From contig NC_050098.1 of NCBI RefSeq assembly GCF_902167145.1, forward strand, positions 36,512,501 to 36,576,500: DNA of 64,000 bases, written 5' to 3'. The position numbers and the translations under genes are program-made. The DNA comes from Zea mays. Its lineage: Eukaryota > Streptophyta > Magnoliopsida > Poales > Poaceae. The stretch's first letter is position 1; the number at the start of each line of letters is the position of its first letter. Shown piece after piece: positions 11,095-20,655 of the stretch. Under the pieces are notes generated by a model, which saw only the letters and a list, made by a program, of their open reading frames with translations, had not been told where the DNA came from and searched no databases.

Positions 11095-12434
11095 TGAAAG
11101 GGAATTAGGCTTACACCTAGTTCCTAAATAATTTTGGTGGTTGAATTGCCCAACACAAATATTGGACTGACTAGTTTGCTCTAGTGTATAAGTTATACAG
11201 GTGAAAAAGGTTCACATCTAGCCAATAAAAAGACCAAGTGTTGGATTCAACAAAGGAGCAATAAGGCAACCGAGGGCACCTCTGGCTGGAGGCACCGGAC
11301 TGTCCGGTGTGCACCGGACAGTGTCCGGTGCGCCCGTAGACTTCGTTTTCTACCCTTCGCCAGAGGACTTCGACTTCAACCCTTCGCCCTCGGGAATTCG
11401 CGGAGGGCCGGCGCGCTATAATTCACCGGACTGTCCGGTGTGCACCGGACATGTCCGGTGCGCCAACGAACCGCGGCCTCCGGAACTCGTCATCCTCGGG
11501 TTTTCACGACAGCCGCTCCGCTATAATTCACCGGACTGTCCGGTGTGCACCGGACTGTCCGGTGTGCCAGCGGAGCAACGGCTCTCTGCGGCGCCAACGG
11601 CTCCCTGCGCAGCATTAAATGCGCGCGCAGCGCGCGCAGACGTCAGACTTGCCCATACCGGTGCACCGGACATCAAACAGTACATGTCCGGTGTGCACCG
11701 GACACCCAGGCGGGTCCACATGTCAGAGCTCCAACGGTCAGAATCCAACGGCAACGATGACGTGGCAGGGGGCACCGGACTGTCCGGTGTGCACCGGACT
11801 GTCCGGTGCGCCATCGAACAGAGAGCTCCCAGCAACGGCCACATTTGGTGGTTGGGGCTATAAATACCCCAACCACCCCACATTCATTGCCATCCAAGTT
11901 TTCCACTTCTCAACTACTACAAGAGCTCTAGGCATTCAATTCTAGACACATTCAAAGAAATCAAATCCTCTCCAATTCCACACAAAACCCTAGTGACTAG
12001 AGAGAGTGATTTGCCGTGTTCATTTGAGCTCTTGCGCTTGGATTGCTTCTTTTCTTTCTCACTTGTTCTTGAGATCACAACTCCATTGTAATCAAGGCAA
12101 GAGGCACCAATTGTGTGGTGGCCCTTGCGGGGAAGTTTTGTTCCCGGCTTTGATTAGAGAAGAGAAGCTCACTCGGTCCGTGGGACCGTTTGAGAGAGGG
12201 AAGGGTTGAAAGAGACCCGGCCTTTGTGGCCTCCTCAACGGGGAGTAGGTTTGCAAGAACCGAACCTCGGTAAAACAAATCTCCGTGTCTCATTTGCTTA
12301 TTCGCTTGGGATTTGTTTTGCGCCCTCTCTTGCGGACTCATTTATTGTTACTAACGCTAACCCCGGCTTGTAGTTGTGTTTATATTTGTAAATTTCAGTT
12401 TCGCCCTATTCACCCCCCCTCTAGGCGACTATCA
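11095..12434 (+). repeat. RE7 5' LTR
   Basis: TGAAAGGGAATTAGGC... to ...CTAGGCGACTATCA, 1,340 bp. Palindromes CACCGGAC-n-GTCCGGTG occur at 11293-11309, 11312-11330, 11424-11440, 11443-11460, 11529-11545, 11548-11564, 11773-11789 and 11792-11808; most are in pairs separated by TG. A longer-spaced version lies at 11664-11693. Confidence 0.95.
11848..11878 (+). promoter_or_regulatory. RE7 5' LTR promoter: TATA box inside an inverted repeat
   Basis: TATAAATA at 11859-11866 sits in the loop of GGTGGTTGGGG / CCCCAACCACC. The same arrangement recurs in the 3' LTR at 20069-20099 and, read on the minus strand, in RE8 (near 36190 and 45540). Promoter assignment is by motif and position; the meaning of the inverted repeat is unknown. 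Confidence 0.75.
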
Positions 12435-12436
12435 AT

Positions 12437-12448
12437 TGGTATCAAAGC
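12437..12448 (+). other. RE7 primer-binding site
   Basis: TGGTATCAAAGC, 2 nt after the 5' LTR; 11 of 12 bases match the initiator-Met tRNA complement. Confidence 0.85.
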
Positions 12449-12479
12449 CCGGTGCTTCATTAGAGCCTAACCGCTCGAA

Positions 12480-15173
12480 GTGATGTCGGGAGATCACGCC
12501 AAGAAGGAGATGGAGACCGGCGAAAAGCCCACTACAAGCTACGGGAGCACTTCATCGGAAGAGTCCCGCACCAAAAGGAGGGAGAAGAAGAAGAGCTCCT
12601 CCAACAAAGGGAAGGAGAAGAAATCTTCTTCTCACCACAAAGAGAAGAAGGAAAAATCTTCTTCCCACAAGCCGCATCGGAAAGGCGACAAGCACAAGAG
12701 GATGAGGAAGGTGGTCTACTACGAGACCGACACTTCATCAACATCGACCTCCGACTCCGATGCGCCCTCCGTCACTTCTAAGCGCCAAGAGCGCAAGAAG
12801 TATAGTAAGATCCCCCTACGTTACCCTCGCATTTCCAAACATACACCTTTACTTTCCGTCCCACTAGGCAAACCACCAACATTTGATGGTGAAGATTACG
12901 CTAGGTGGAGCGATTTAATGCGATTTCATCTAACCTCGCTCCACAAAAGTATATGGGATGTTGTTGAGTTAGGTGCACAGGTACCGTCGGTAGGGGATGA
13001 GAACTATGATGAGGATGAGGTGGCCCAAATCGAGCACTTCAACTCTCAAGCAACGACGATACTCCTCGCCTCTTTAAGCAAAGAGGAGTATAACAAAGTA
13101 CAAGGGTTGAAGAGCGCCAAGGAGATTTGGGATGTACTCAAAACCGCGCACGAGGGAGACGAGCTCACCAAGATCACCAAGCGGGAAACGATCGAGGGGG
13201 AGCTCGGTCGGTTCCGGCTTCACAAAGGGGAGGAGCCACAACACATGTACAACCGGCTCAAGACTTTGGTGAACCAAGTGCGCAACCTCGGGAGCAAGAA
13301 GTGGGATGACCACGAAGTGGTAAATGTTATTTTAAGATCTCTCATTTTTCTTAATCCCACTCAAGTTCAATTGATTCGTGGTAATCCTAGATATACTAAA
13401 ATGACCCCCGAGGAAGTTATCGGGCATTTTGTAAGTTTTGAGTGCATGATAGAAGGCTCGAGGAAAATCAACGAGCTTGGCGACCCATCCGAAGCCCAAC
13501 CCGTCGCATTCAAGGCAACGGAGGAGAAGAAGGAGGAGTCTACACCAAGTAGACAACCAATAGACGCCTCCAAGCTCGACAATGAGGAAATGGCGCTCGT
13601 CATCAAGAGCTTCCGCCAAATCCTCAAGCAAAGGAGGGGGAAGGACTACAAGTCCCGCTCCAAGAAGGTTTGCTACAAGTGTGGTAAGCCCGGTCATTTT
13701 ATTGCTAAATGTCCTATATCTAGTGACAGTGACCGAGGCGACGACAAGAAGGGGAGAAGAAAGGAGAAGAAAAGGTACTACAAGAAGAAGGACGGCGATG
13801 CCCATGTTTGTCGGGAATGGGATTCCGACGAAAGCTCAAGCGACTCCTCCGACGACGAGGACGCCGCCAACATCGCCGTCACCAAGGGACTCCTCTTCCC
13901 CAACGTCGGCCACAAGTGCCTCATGGCAAAGGACGGCAAAAAGAAGAAGGTTAAATCCAACTCCTCCACTAAATATGAATCTTCTAGTGATGATAATGCT
14001 AGTGATGAGGAGGATAATTTGCGTTCCCTTTTTGCCAACCTTAACATAGCTCAAAAAGAAAAGTTAAATGAATTAGTTAGTGCTATTCATGAAAAGGATG
14101 ACCTTTTGGACTCCCAAGAGGATTGTCTAATTAAAGAAAACAAGAAACATGTTAAGGTTAAAAAGGCTTATGCTCTAGAAGTAGAAAAATGTGAAAAATT
14201 GTCTAGTGAGCTAAGCACTTGCCGTGAGATGATTAACAACCTTAAAAATGAAAATGCTATTTTAAATGCTAAGGTTGATTCACATGTTTGTAATGTTTCA
14301 ATTCCCAATCTTAGAGATGATAACATTGACTTGCTTGCTAAGATTGATGAATTGAATGCATCTCTTGCTAGCCTTAGATTAGAGAATGAAAATTTAATTG
14401 CTAAGGCTAAAGATTTTAATGTTTGCAATGCTACTATTTCCGACCTTAGAACTAAGAATGAAATGTTGCATGCTAAGGTTGTAGAACTTAAATCTTGCAA
14501 ACCCTCTACATCTAATCTTGAGTATGTTTCTACTTGCACTAGATGTAGAGATATTGATGTTAATGCTATTCTTGATCATATGGCTTTAATTAAACAACAA
14601 AATGATCATATAGCAAAATTAGATGCTAAAATTGCCGAGCACAATCTAGAAAATGAGAAATTTAAATTTGCTCGTAGCATGCTTTATAATGGGAGACGCC
14701 CTGGCATTAAGGATGGCATTGGCTTCCAAAGGGGAGACAATGTCAAACTTAATGCTCCTCCAAAGAACTTATCTAACTTTGTTAAGGGCAAGGCTCCCAT
14801 GCCTCAGGATAACGAGGGTTACATTTTGTACCCTGCCGGCTATCCTGAGAGCAAAATTAGAAAGATTCATTCTAGGAAGTCTCACTCTGGCCCTAATCAT
14901 GCTTATATGTATAAGGGTGAGACATCTAACTCTAGGCAACCAACCCATGCTAAGTTGCCTAAGAAGAAAATTCCTAATGCATCAAATGATCATGCCATTT
15001 CATTTAAAACTTTTGATGCATCTTATGTGCTTACTAGCAAATCCGGCAAAGTAGTTGCCAAATTTGTTGGGGGCAAACACAAGGATTCCAAGACTTGTGT
15101 TTGGGTACCCAAAGTTCTTGTTTCTAATGCCAAAGGACCCAAAACCGTTTGGGTACCTAAAGTCAAGAACTAA
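12480..15173 (+). CDS. gag: RE7 gag (capsid/nucleocapsid precursor)
   Basis: An 897-residue Sirevirus-type gag. The N-terminus (1-110) is Lys/Ser-rich. The copia gag domain follows at about 130-340 (LGKPPTFDGEDYARW, then GELGRF and NRLKTLVNQVRN), then the CCHC knuckle CYKCGKPGHFIAKCP at about 397-411, an acidic Ser/Asp segment (440-510) and a long heptad-rich coiled coil (about 520-740) of repeated E/K-N-L units. The C-terminus ends in twin VWVPKV motifs. The start is the first ATG after the primer-binding site. It is much longer than Ty1- or Tnt1-type gag, which is usual for Sireviruses. It ends with TAA 67 nt before the pol frame opens at ATG 15241, in a different frame; see the junction feature. 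It should form the virus-like particle and bind element RNA. Confidence 0.93.
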   Translation: MMSGDHAKKEMETGEKPTTSYGSTSSEESRTKRREKKKSSSNKGKEKKSSSHHKEKKEKSSSHKPHRKGDKHKRMRKVVYYETDTSSTSTSDSDAPSVTSKRQERKKYSKIPLRYPRISKHTPLLSVPLGKPPTFDGEDYARWSDLMRFHLTSLHKSIWDVVELGAQVPSVGDENYDEDEVAQIEHFNSQATTILLASLSKEEYNKVQGLKSAKEIWDVLKTAHEGDELTKITKRETIEGELGRFRLHKGEEPQHMYNRLKTLVNQVRNLGSKKWDDHEVVNVILRSLIFLNPTQVQLIRGNPRYTKMTPEEVIGHFVSFECMIEGSRKINELGDPSEAQPVAFKATEEKKEESTPSRQPIDASKLDNEEMALVIKSFRQILKQRRGKDYKSRSKKVCYKCGKPGHFIAKCPISSDSDRGDDKKGRRKEKKRYYKKKDGDAHVCREWDSDESSSDSSDDEDAANIAVTKGLLFPNVGHKCLMAKDGKKKKVKSNSSTKYESSSDDNASDEEDNLRSLFANLNIAQKEKLNELVSAIHEKDDLLDSQEDCLIKENKKHVKVKKAYALEVEKCEKLSSELSTCREMINNLKNENAILNAKVDSHVCNVSIPNLRDDNIDLLAKIDELNASLASLRLENENLIAKAKDFNVCNATISDLRTKNEMLHAKVVELKSCKPSTSNLEYVSTCTRCRDIDVNAILDHMALIKQQNDHIAKLDAKIAEHNLENEKFKFARSMLYNGRRPGIKDGIGFQRGDNVKLNAPPKNLSNFVKGKAPMPQDNEGYILYPAGYPESKIRKIHSRKSHSGPNHAYMYKGETSNSRQPTHAKLPKKKIPNASNDHAISFKTFDASYVLTSKSGKVVAKFVGGKHKDSKTCVWVPKVLVSNAKGPKTVWVPKVKN

Positions 15174-15186
15174 AATTGTTTTGTAG
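15105..15186 (+). other. RE7 gag/pol junction with intron-like signals
   Basis: Gag stops at 15171-15173. The pol frame is shifted by +1 and has its own TAG at 15184-15186, so simple readthrough or one slip at the gag stop cannot join them. The sequence from GTACCC at 15105 to TTGTTTTGTAG at 15186 has a GT donor, a CTAAT-like branch site, a U-rich tract and an AG acceptor. Removing these 82 nt would join ...CVW to VYASGGSSW in frame. This is a prediction from motifs; splicing is not shown. Confidence 0.4.
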
Positions 15187-18100
15187 GTTTATGCATCCGG
15201 GGGCTCAAGTTGGATACTCGATAGCGGGTGCACAAACCACATGACAGGGGAGAAAAGGATGTTCTCCTCATATGAGAAAAACCAAGATCCCCAACGAGCT
15301 ATCACATTCGGGGATGGAAATCAAGGGTTGGTCAAAGGTTTGGGTAAAATTGCTATTTCACCTGACCATTCCATTTCCAATGTTTTTCTTGTTGATTCAT
15401 TAGATTACAACTTGCTTTCTGTTTCCCAATTATGTCAAATGGGCTACAACTGTCTTTTTACTGATGTAGGTGTCACTGTCTTTAGAAGAAGTGATGATTC
15501 AATAGCATTTAAGGGAGTGTTGGAGGGTCAGCTATACCTGGTAGATTTTGATAGAGCTGAACTCAACACTTGCTTAATTGCTAAGACTAACATGGGTTGG
15601 CTCTGGCACCGCCGACTAGCCCATGTTGGGATGAAGAATCTTCACAAGCTTCTAAAGGGAGAGCACATTTTAGGATTAACAAATGTTCATTTTGAGAAAG
15701 ACAGGATTTGTAGCGCATGCCAGGCGGGGAAGCAAGTTGGAGTCCATCACCCACACAAGAACATCATGACGACCGACAGGCCGCTTGAGCTACTCCACAT
15801 GGATCTATTCGGCCCGATTGCTTACATAAGCATCGGCGGGAGTAAGTATTGTCTTGTTATTGTGGATGATTATTCTCGCTTCACTTGGGTATTCTTTTTA
15901 CAGGAAAAATCTCAAACCCAAGAGACCTTAAAGGGATTCTTGAGACGAGCTCAAAATGAGTTCGGCTTAAGGATCAAGAAAATAAGAAGCGACAACGGGA
16001 CGGAGTTCAAGAACTCTCAAATTGAAGGCTTCCTTGAGGAGGAGGGCATCAAGCATGAGTTCTCCTCTCCCTACACGCCACAACAAAATGGTGTAGTGGA
16101 GAGGAAGAATCGAACTCTATTGGACATGGCAAGAACCATGCTTGATGAGTACAAGACACCGGACCGGTTTTGGGCCGAAGCGGTCAACACCGCCTGCTAC
16201 GCCATCAACCGGTTATATCTTCACCGAATCCTCAAGAAGACATCATATGAACTCCTAACCGGTAAAAAGCCCAACATTTCATATTTTAGAGTTTTTGGTA
16301 GCAAATGCTTCATTCTTATTAAAAGAGGTAGAAAATCTAAATTTGCTCCTAAAACTGTAGAAGGCTTTTTACTTGGTTATGACTCAAACACAAGGGCATA
16401 TAGGGTCTTTAACAAGTCCACTGGACTAGTTGAAGTCTCTTGTGACGTTGTGTTTGATGAAACTAACGGCTCTCAAGTAGAGCAAGTTGATCTTGATGAG
16501 ATAGGTGAAGAACAGGCTCCATGCATCGCGCTAAGGAACATGTCCATCGGGGATGTGTGTCCTAAGGAATCCGAAGAGCCTCCAAGTACACAAGATCAAC
16601 CATCCTCCTCCATGCAAGCATCTCCACCAACTCAAAATGAGGATGAGGCTCAAAATGATGAAGAGCAAAATCAAGAAGACGAGCCACCTCAAGATAATAA
16701 CAATGATCAAGGGGGAGATACAAATGATCAAGAAAAGGAGGATGAGGAAGAACCAAGACCGCCACACCCAAGAGTCCACCAAGCAATCCAACGAGATCAC
16801 CCCGTCGACACCATCCTCGGCGACATTCATAAGGGGGTAACTACTCGATCTCGGGTTGCTCATTTTTGTGAACATTACTCTTTTGTTTCCTCTATTGAGC
16901 CACACAGGGTAGAGGAAGCTCTCCAAGATTCGGATTGGGTGGTGGCGATGCAAGAGGAGCTCAACAATTTCACGAGGAATGAGGTCTGGCATTTAGTTCC
17001 ACGTCCTAACCAAAATGTTGTAGGAACCAAATGGGTCTTCCGCAACAAGCAAGATGAGCATGGTGTGGTGACAAGGAACAAAGCTCGACTCGTAGCCAAA
17101 GGGTATTCACAAGTCGAAGGTTTGGATTTCGGTGAAACCTATGCACCCGTAGCTAGGCTTGAGTCAATTCGCATATTATTGGCCTATGCTACTTACCATG
17201 GCTTTAAGCTCTATCAAATGGACGTGAAAAGTGCCTTCCTCAATGGACCGATCAAGGAAGAGGTCTATGTTGAGCAACCTCCCGGCTTTGAAGACAGTGA
17301 GTATCCTAATCATGTCTATAGGCTCTCTAAGGCGCTTTATGGGCTCAAGCAAGCCCCAAGAGCATGGTATGAATGCCTTAGAGATTTCCTTATTGCTAAT
17401 GGCTTCAAAGTCGGCAAGGCCGATCCTACACTCTTTACTAAAACTCTTGAGAATGACTTGTTTGTATGCCAAATTTATGTTGATGATATTATATTTGGGT
17501 CTACTAACGAGTCTACATGTGAAGAGTTTAGTAGGATCATGACACAGAAATTCGAGATGTCAATGATGGGGGAGTTGAAGTATTTTCTAGGATTCCAAGT
17601 CAAGCAACTCCAAGAGGGCACCTTCATTTGCCAAACGAAGTACACTCAAGACATTCTAACCAAGTTTGGGATGAAGGATGCCAAACCCATCAAGACACCC
17701 ATGGGAACTAATGGGCATCTCGACCTCGACACGGGAGGTAAGTCCGTAGATCAAAAGGTATACCGGTCGATGATTGGTTCATTGCTTTATTTATGTGCAT
17801 CTCGACCGGACATTATGCTTTCCGTTTGCATGTGTGCAAGATTCCAATCCGACCCTAAGGAATCCCACCTTACGGCCGTAAAACGAATCTTGAGATATTT
17901 GGCTTATACCCCTAAGTTTGGGCTTTGGTACCCTCGGGGATCCACATTTGATTTACTTGGTTATTCGGATGCCGATTGGGCGGGGTGCAAAATCAATAGG
18001 AAGAGCACATCGGGGACTTGCCAGTTCTTGGGAAGATCCTTGGTGTCTTGGGCTTCAAAGAAGCAAAATTCGGTCGCTCTTTCCACCGCCGAAGCCGAGT

Positions 18101-18432
18101 ACATTGCCGCAGGACATTGTTGCGCGCAATTGCTTTGGATGAGGCAAACCCTGCGGGACTACGGTTACAAATTAACCAAAGTCCCTTTGCTATGTGATAA
18201 TGAGAGTGCAATTAAAATGGCCGACAATCCCGTCGAGCATAGCCGCACTAAGCACATAGCCATTCGGTATCATTTTCTTAGGGATCACCAACAAAAGGGG
18301 GATATCGAGATTTCTTACATTAATACTAAAGATCAATTAGCCGATATCTTTACCAAGCCACTTGATGAACAATCTTTTACCAGACTTAGGCATGAGCTCA
18401 ATATTCTTGATTCTAGAAATTTCTTTTGCTAG
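15187..18432 (+). CDS. pol: RE7 pol (protease, integrase, RT, RNase H)
   Basis: The copia replication polyprotein. The frame is open from 15187 and includes the protease motif [10 protein letters not shown] before the first ATG (15241, 1,063 residues from there), so the ATG is probably not the true start. Counting from 15241: integrase zinc region WLWHRRLAH...CSACQAGK (about 120-165), catalytic D (HMDLFGP, about 186), D (SDNGTEF, about 250) and E (NGVVERKNR, about 287); RT with YVDDIIFGS near 746; RNase H with SDADWAGC near 908, STAEAEY and the tail [10 protein letters not shown]. All copia domains are present in the order PR-IN-RT-RH with no stop. It acts in the particle and, for integrase, in the nucleus. 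The long Glu/Gln/Asp-rich linker (about 440-520) between integrase and RT is typical of this lineage. Confidence 0.93.
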   Translation, partial: VYASGGSSWILDSGCTNHMTGEKRMFSSYEKNQDPQRAITFGDGNQGLVKGLGKIAISPDHSISNVFLVDSLDYNLLSVSQLCQMGYNCLFTDVGVTVFRRSDDSIAFKGVLEGQLYLVDFDRAELNTCLIAKTNMGWLWHRRLAHVGMKNLHKLLKGEHILGLTNVHFEKDRICSACQAGKQVGVHHPHKNIMTTDRPLELLHMDLFGPIAYISIGGSKYCLVIVDDYSRFTWVFFLQEKSQTQETLKGFLRRAQNEFGLRIKKIRSDNGTEFKNSQIEGFLEEEGIKHEFSSPYTPQQNGVVERKNRTLLDMARTMLDEYKTPDRFWAEAVNTACYAINRLYLHRILKKTSYELLTGKKPNISYFRVFGSKCFILIKRGRKSKFAPKTVEGFLLGYDSNTRAYRVFNKSTGLVEVSCDVVFDETNGSQVEQVDLDEIGEEQAPCIALRNMSIGDVCPKESEEPPSTQDQPSSSMQASPPTQNEDEAQNDEEQNQEDEPPQDNNNDQGGDTNDQEKEDEEEPRPPHPRVHQAIQRDHPVDTILGDIHKGVTTRSRVAHFCEHYSFVSSIEPHRVEEALQDSDWVVAMQEELNNFTRNEVWHLVPRPNQNVVGTKWVFRNKQDEHGVVTRNKARLVAKGYSQVEGLDFGETYAPVARLESIRILLAYATYHGFKLYQMDVKSAFLNGPIKEEVYVEQPPGFEDSEYPNHVYRLSKALYGLKQAPRAWYECLRDFLIANGFKVGKADPTLFTKTLENDLFVCQIYVDDIIFGSTNESTCEEFSRIMTQKFEMSMMGELKYFLGFQVKQLQEGTFICQTKYTQDILTKFGMKDAKPIKTPMGTNGHLDLDTGGKSVDQKVYRSMIGSLLYLCASRPDIMLSVCMCARFQSDPKESHLTAVKRILRYLAYTPKFGLWYPRGSTFDLLGYSDADWAGCKINRKSTSGTCQFLGRSLVSWASKKQNSVALSTAEAEYIAAGHCCAQLLWMRQTLRDYGYKLTKVPLLCDNESAIKMADNPVEHSRTKHIAIRYHFLRDHQQKGDIEISYINTKDQLADIFTKPLDEQSFTRLRHELNILDSRNFFC

Positions 18433-19315
18433 CTTGCACACATAGCTCATTTAAATACCTTTGATCATATCTCTTTTATATGCTATGACTAATATGTTTT
18501 CAAGTCTATTTCAAACCAAGTCATAGGTATATTGAAAGGGAATTGGAGTCTTCGGCGAAGACAAAGGCTTCCACTCCGTAACTCATGCTTCGCCATCACT
18601 CCGAGCAACTCTCTATTCCTTGGGGAGAAATGAGCATCAAAGAAAAGGATTTCATCCTTGGGGGAGAGAGTAAAAGCTCAAAAGCAAAAGGACCGGACTT
18701 CATCTTTGGTATAATCTTAACTCATTTACTTTTGACCAAAGGGGAAGAAATTACTTTGAGGGCTCTAATGATTTCGTTTTTGGCGATTCATGCCAAAAAG
18801 GGGGAGAAATGAGCCCAAAGCAAAAGGACCGCACCACCACCACCAAATTCAAAAACTTAGTGCTTTCCAAAAGTCTTTATCATTTGGTATCCTATTGTGT
18901 TCAAAAGGGGGAGAAAGTAGTATTTTAAAAATGGTATATCAAAACCCTCTTGAACACTAAGAGGTGGATCTCTTTTAGGGGGAGTTTTGTTTAGTCAAAG
19001 GAAAAGCATTTGAAATAGGGGGAGACAATTTCAAATCTTGAAAATGCTTTGCAAACTCTTATTCATGTACCTTTGACTATTTGCAAAAGATCTTTGAAAT
19101 GGATTTACAAAAAGAATTTGCAAAAACAAAACATGTGGTGCAAACGTGGTCCAAAATGTTATATAAGAAAGAAACATTCCTTGCATATCTTGTAAGTAGT
19201 TATATTGGCTTAATTCCAAGTAACCTTTGCACTTACATTATGTAAACTAGTTCAATTATGCACTTCTATATTTGCTTTGGTTTGTGTTGGCATCAATCAC
19301 CAAAAAGGGGGAGAT
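18433..19315 (+). promoter_or_regulatory. RE7 3' non-coding region with multiple polypurine tracts
   Basis: Non-coding. Purine tracts of the form A3-5 G4-5 AGA recur at about 18660, 18738, 18795-18811, 18903-18918, 18977, 19014 and finally 19302-19315, which abuts the 3' LTR and is the expected plus-strand primer. Multiple such tracts are a known Sirevirus trait. The region also holds TGAAAGGGAA at 18533-18542 (identical to the LTR start) followed by the palindrome GTCTTCGGCGAAGAC at 18548-18562. Confidence 0.8.
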
Positions 19316-20655
19316 TGAAAGGGAATTAGGCTTACACCTAGTTCCTAAATAATTTTGGTGGTTGAATTGCCCAACACAAATATTGGACTGACTAGTTTGC
19401 TCTAGTGTATAAGTTATACAGGTGAAAAAGGTTCACATCTAGCCAATAAAAAGACCAAGTGTTGGATTCAACAAAGGAGCAATAAGGCAACCGAGGGCAC
19501 CTCTGGCTGGAGGCACCGGACTGTCCGGTGTGCACCGGACAGTGTCCGGTGCGCCCGTAGACTTCGTTTTCTACCCTTCGCCAGAGGACTTCGACTTCAA
19601 CCCTTCGCCCTCGGGAATTCGCGGAGGGCCGGCGCGCTATAATTCACCGGACTGTCCGGTGTGCACCGGACATGTCCGGTGCGCCAACGAACCGCGGCCT
19701 CCGGAACTCGTCATCCTCGGGTTTTCACGACAGCCGCTCCGCTATAATTCACCGGACTGTCCGGTGTGCACCGGACTGTCCGGTGTGCCAGCGGAGCAAC
19801 GGCTCTCTGCGGCGCCAACGGCTCCCTGCGCAGCATTAAATGCGCGCGCAGCGCGCGCAGACGTCAGACTTGCCCATACCGGTGCACCGGACATCAAACA
19901 GTACATGTCCGGTGTGCACCGGACACCCAGGCGGGTCCACATGTCAGAGCTCCAACGGTCAGAATCCAACGGCAACGATGACGTGGCAGGGGGCACCGGA
20001 CTGTCCGGTGTGCACCGGACTGTCCGGTGCGCCATCGAACAGAGAGCTCCCAGCAACGGCCACATTTGGTGGTTGGGGCTATAAATACCCCAACCACCCC
20101 ACATTCATTGCCATCCAAGTTTTCCACTTCTCAACTACTACAAGAGCTCTAGGCATTCAATTCTAGACACATTCAAAGAAATCAAATCCTCTCCAATTCC
20201 ACACAAAACCCTAGTGACTAGAGAGAGTGATTTGCCGTGTTCATTTGAGCTCTTGCGCTTGGATTGCTTCTTTTCTTTCTCACTTGTTCTTGAGATCACA
20301 ACTCCATTGTAATCAAGGCAAGAGGCACCAATTGTGTGGTGGCCCTTGCGGGGAAGTTTTGTTCCCGGCTTTGATTAGAGAAGAGAAGCTCACTCGGTCC
20401 GTGGGACCGTTTGAGAGAGGGAAGGGTTGAAAGAGACCCGGCCTTTGTGGCCTCCTCAACGGGGAGTAGGTTTGCAAGAACCGAACCTCGGTAAAACAAA
20501 TCTCCGTGTCTCATTTGCTTATTCGCTTGGGATTTGTTTTGCGCCCTCTCTTGCGGACTCATTTATTGTTACTAACGCTAACCCCGGCTTGTAGTTGTGT
20601 TTATATTTGTAAATTTCAGTTTCGCCCTATTCACCCCCCCTCTAGGCGACTATCA
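19316..20655 (+). repeat. RE7 3' LTR
   Basis: 1,340 bp, no difference from 11095-12434 found by eye. It is followed by the target duplication GAGAC (20656-20660) and then RE6 LTR sequence. A 1,048-bp copy of its 3' portion sits in the other RE6 LTR at 30721-31768. Confidence 0.95.

Larger units (their letters stand above)
11095..20655 (+). mobile_element. RE7: apparently intact Sirevirus-type copia element
   Basis: A 9,561-bp plus-strand element: 5' LTR 11095-12434, primer-binding site, gag, pol, a non-coding region with many polypurine tracts, and 3' LTR 19316-20655. The target duplication GAGAC is at both ends. Comparing the two 1,340-bp LTRs by eye I find no difference, and gag and pol are both long open frames. 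This is the youngest insertion in the window and the best candidate for an active element. Confidence 0.95.

Noticed and set aside
11293..11808. Regularly recurring CACCGGAC/GTCCGGTG units resembling a CRISPR-like array
   Set aside because: Repeats are short palindromes with irregular spacing inside LTRs, the spacers are shared among LTR copies, and the genome is a plant.
11309..11863. 184-codon ORF in the RE7 LTR (also at 19530 and 30700)
   Set aside because: It runs through the palindrome array, ends before the TATA box, and exists only because the palindromes lack stops; no domain and no support for translation.
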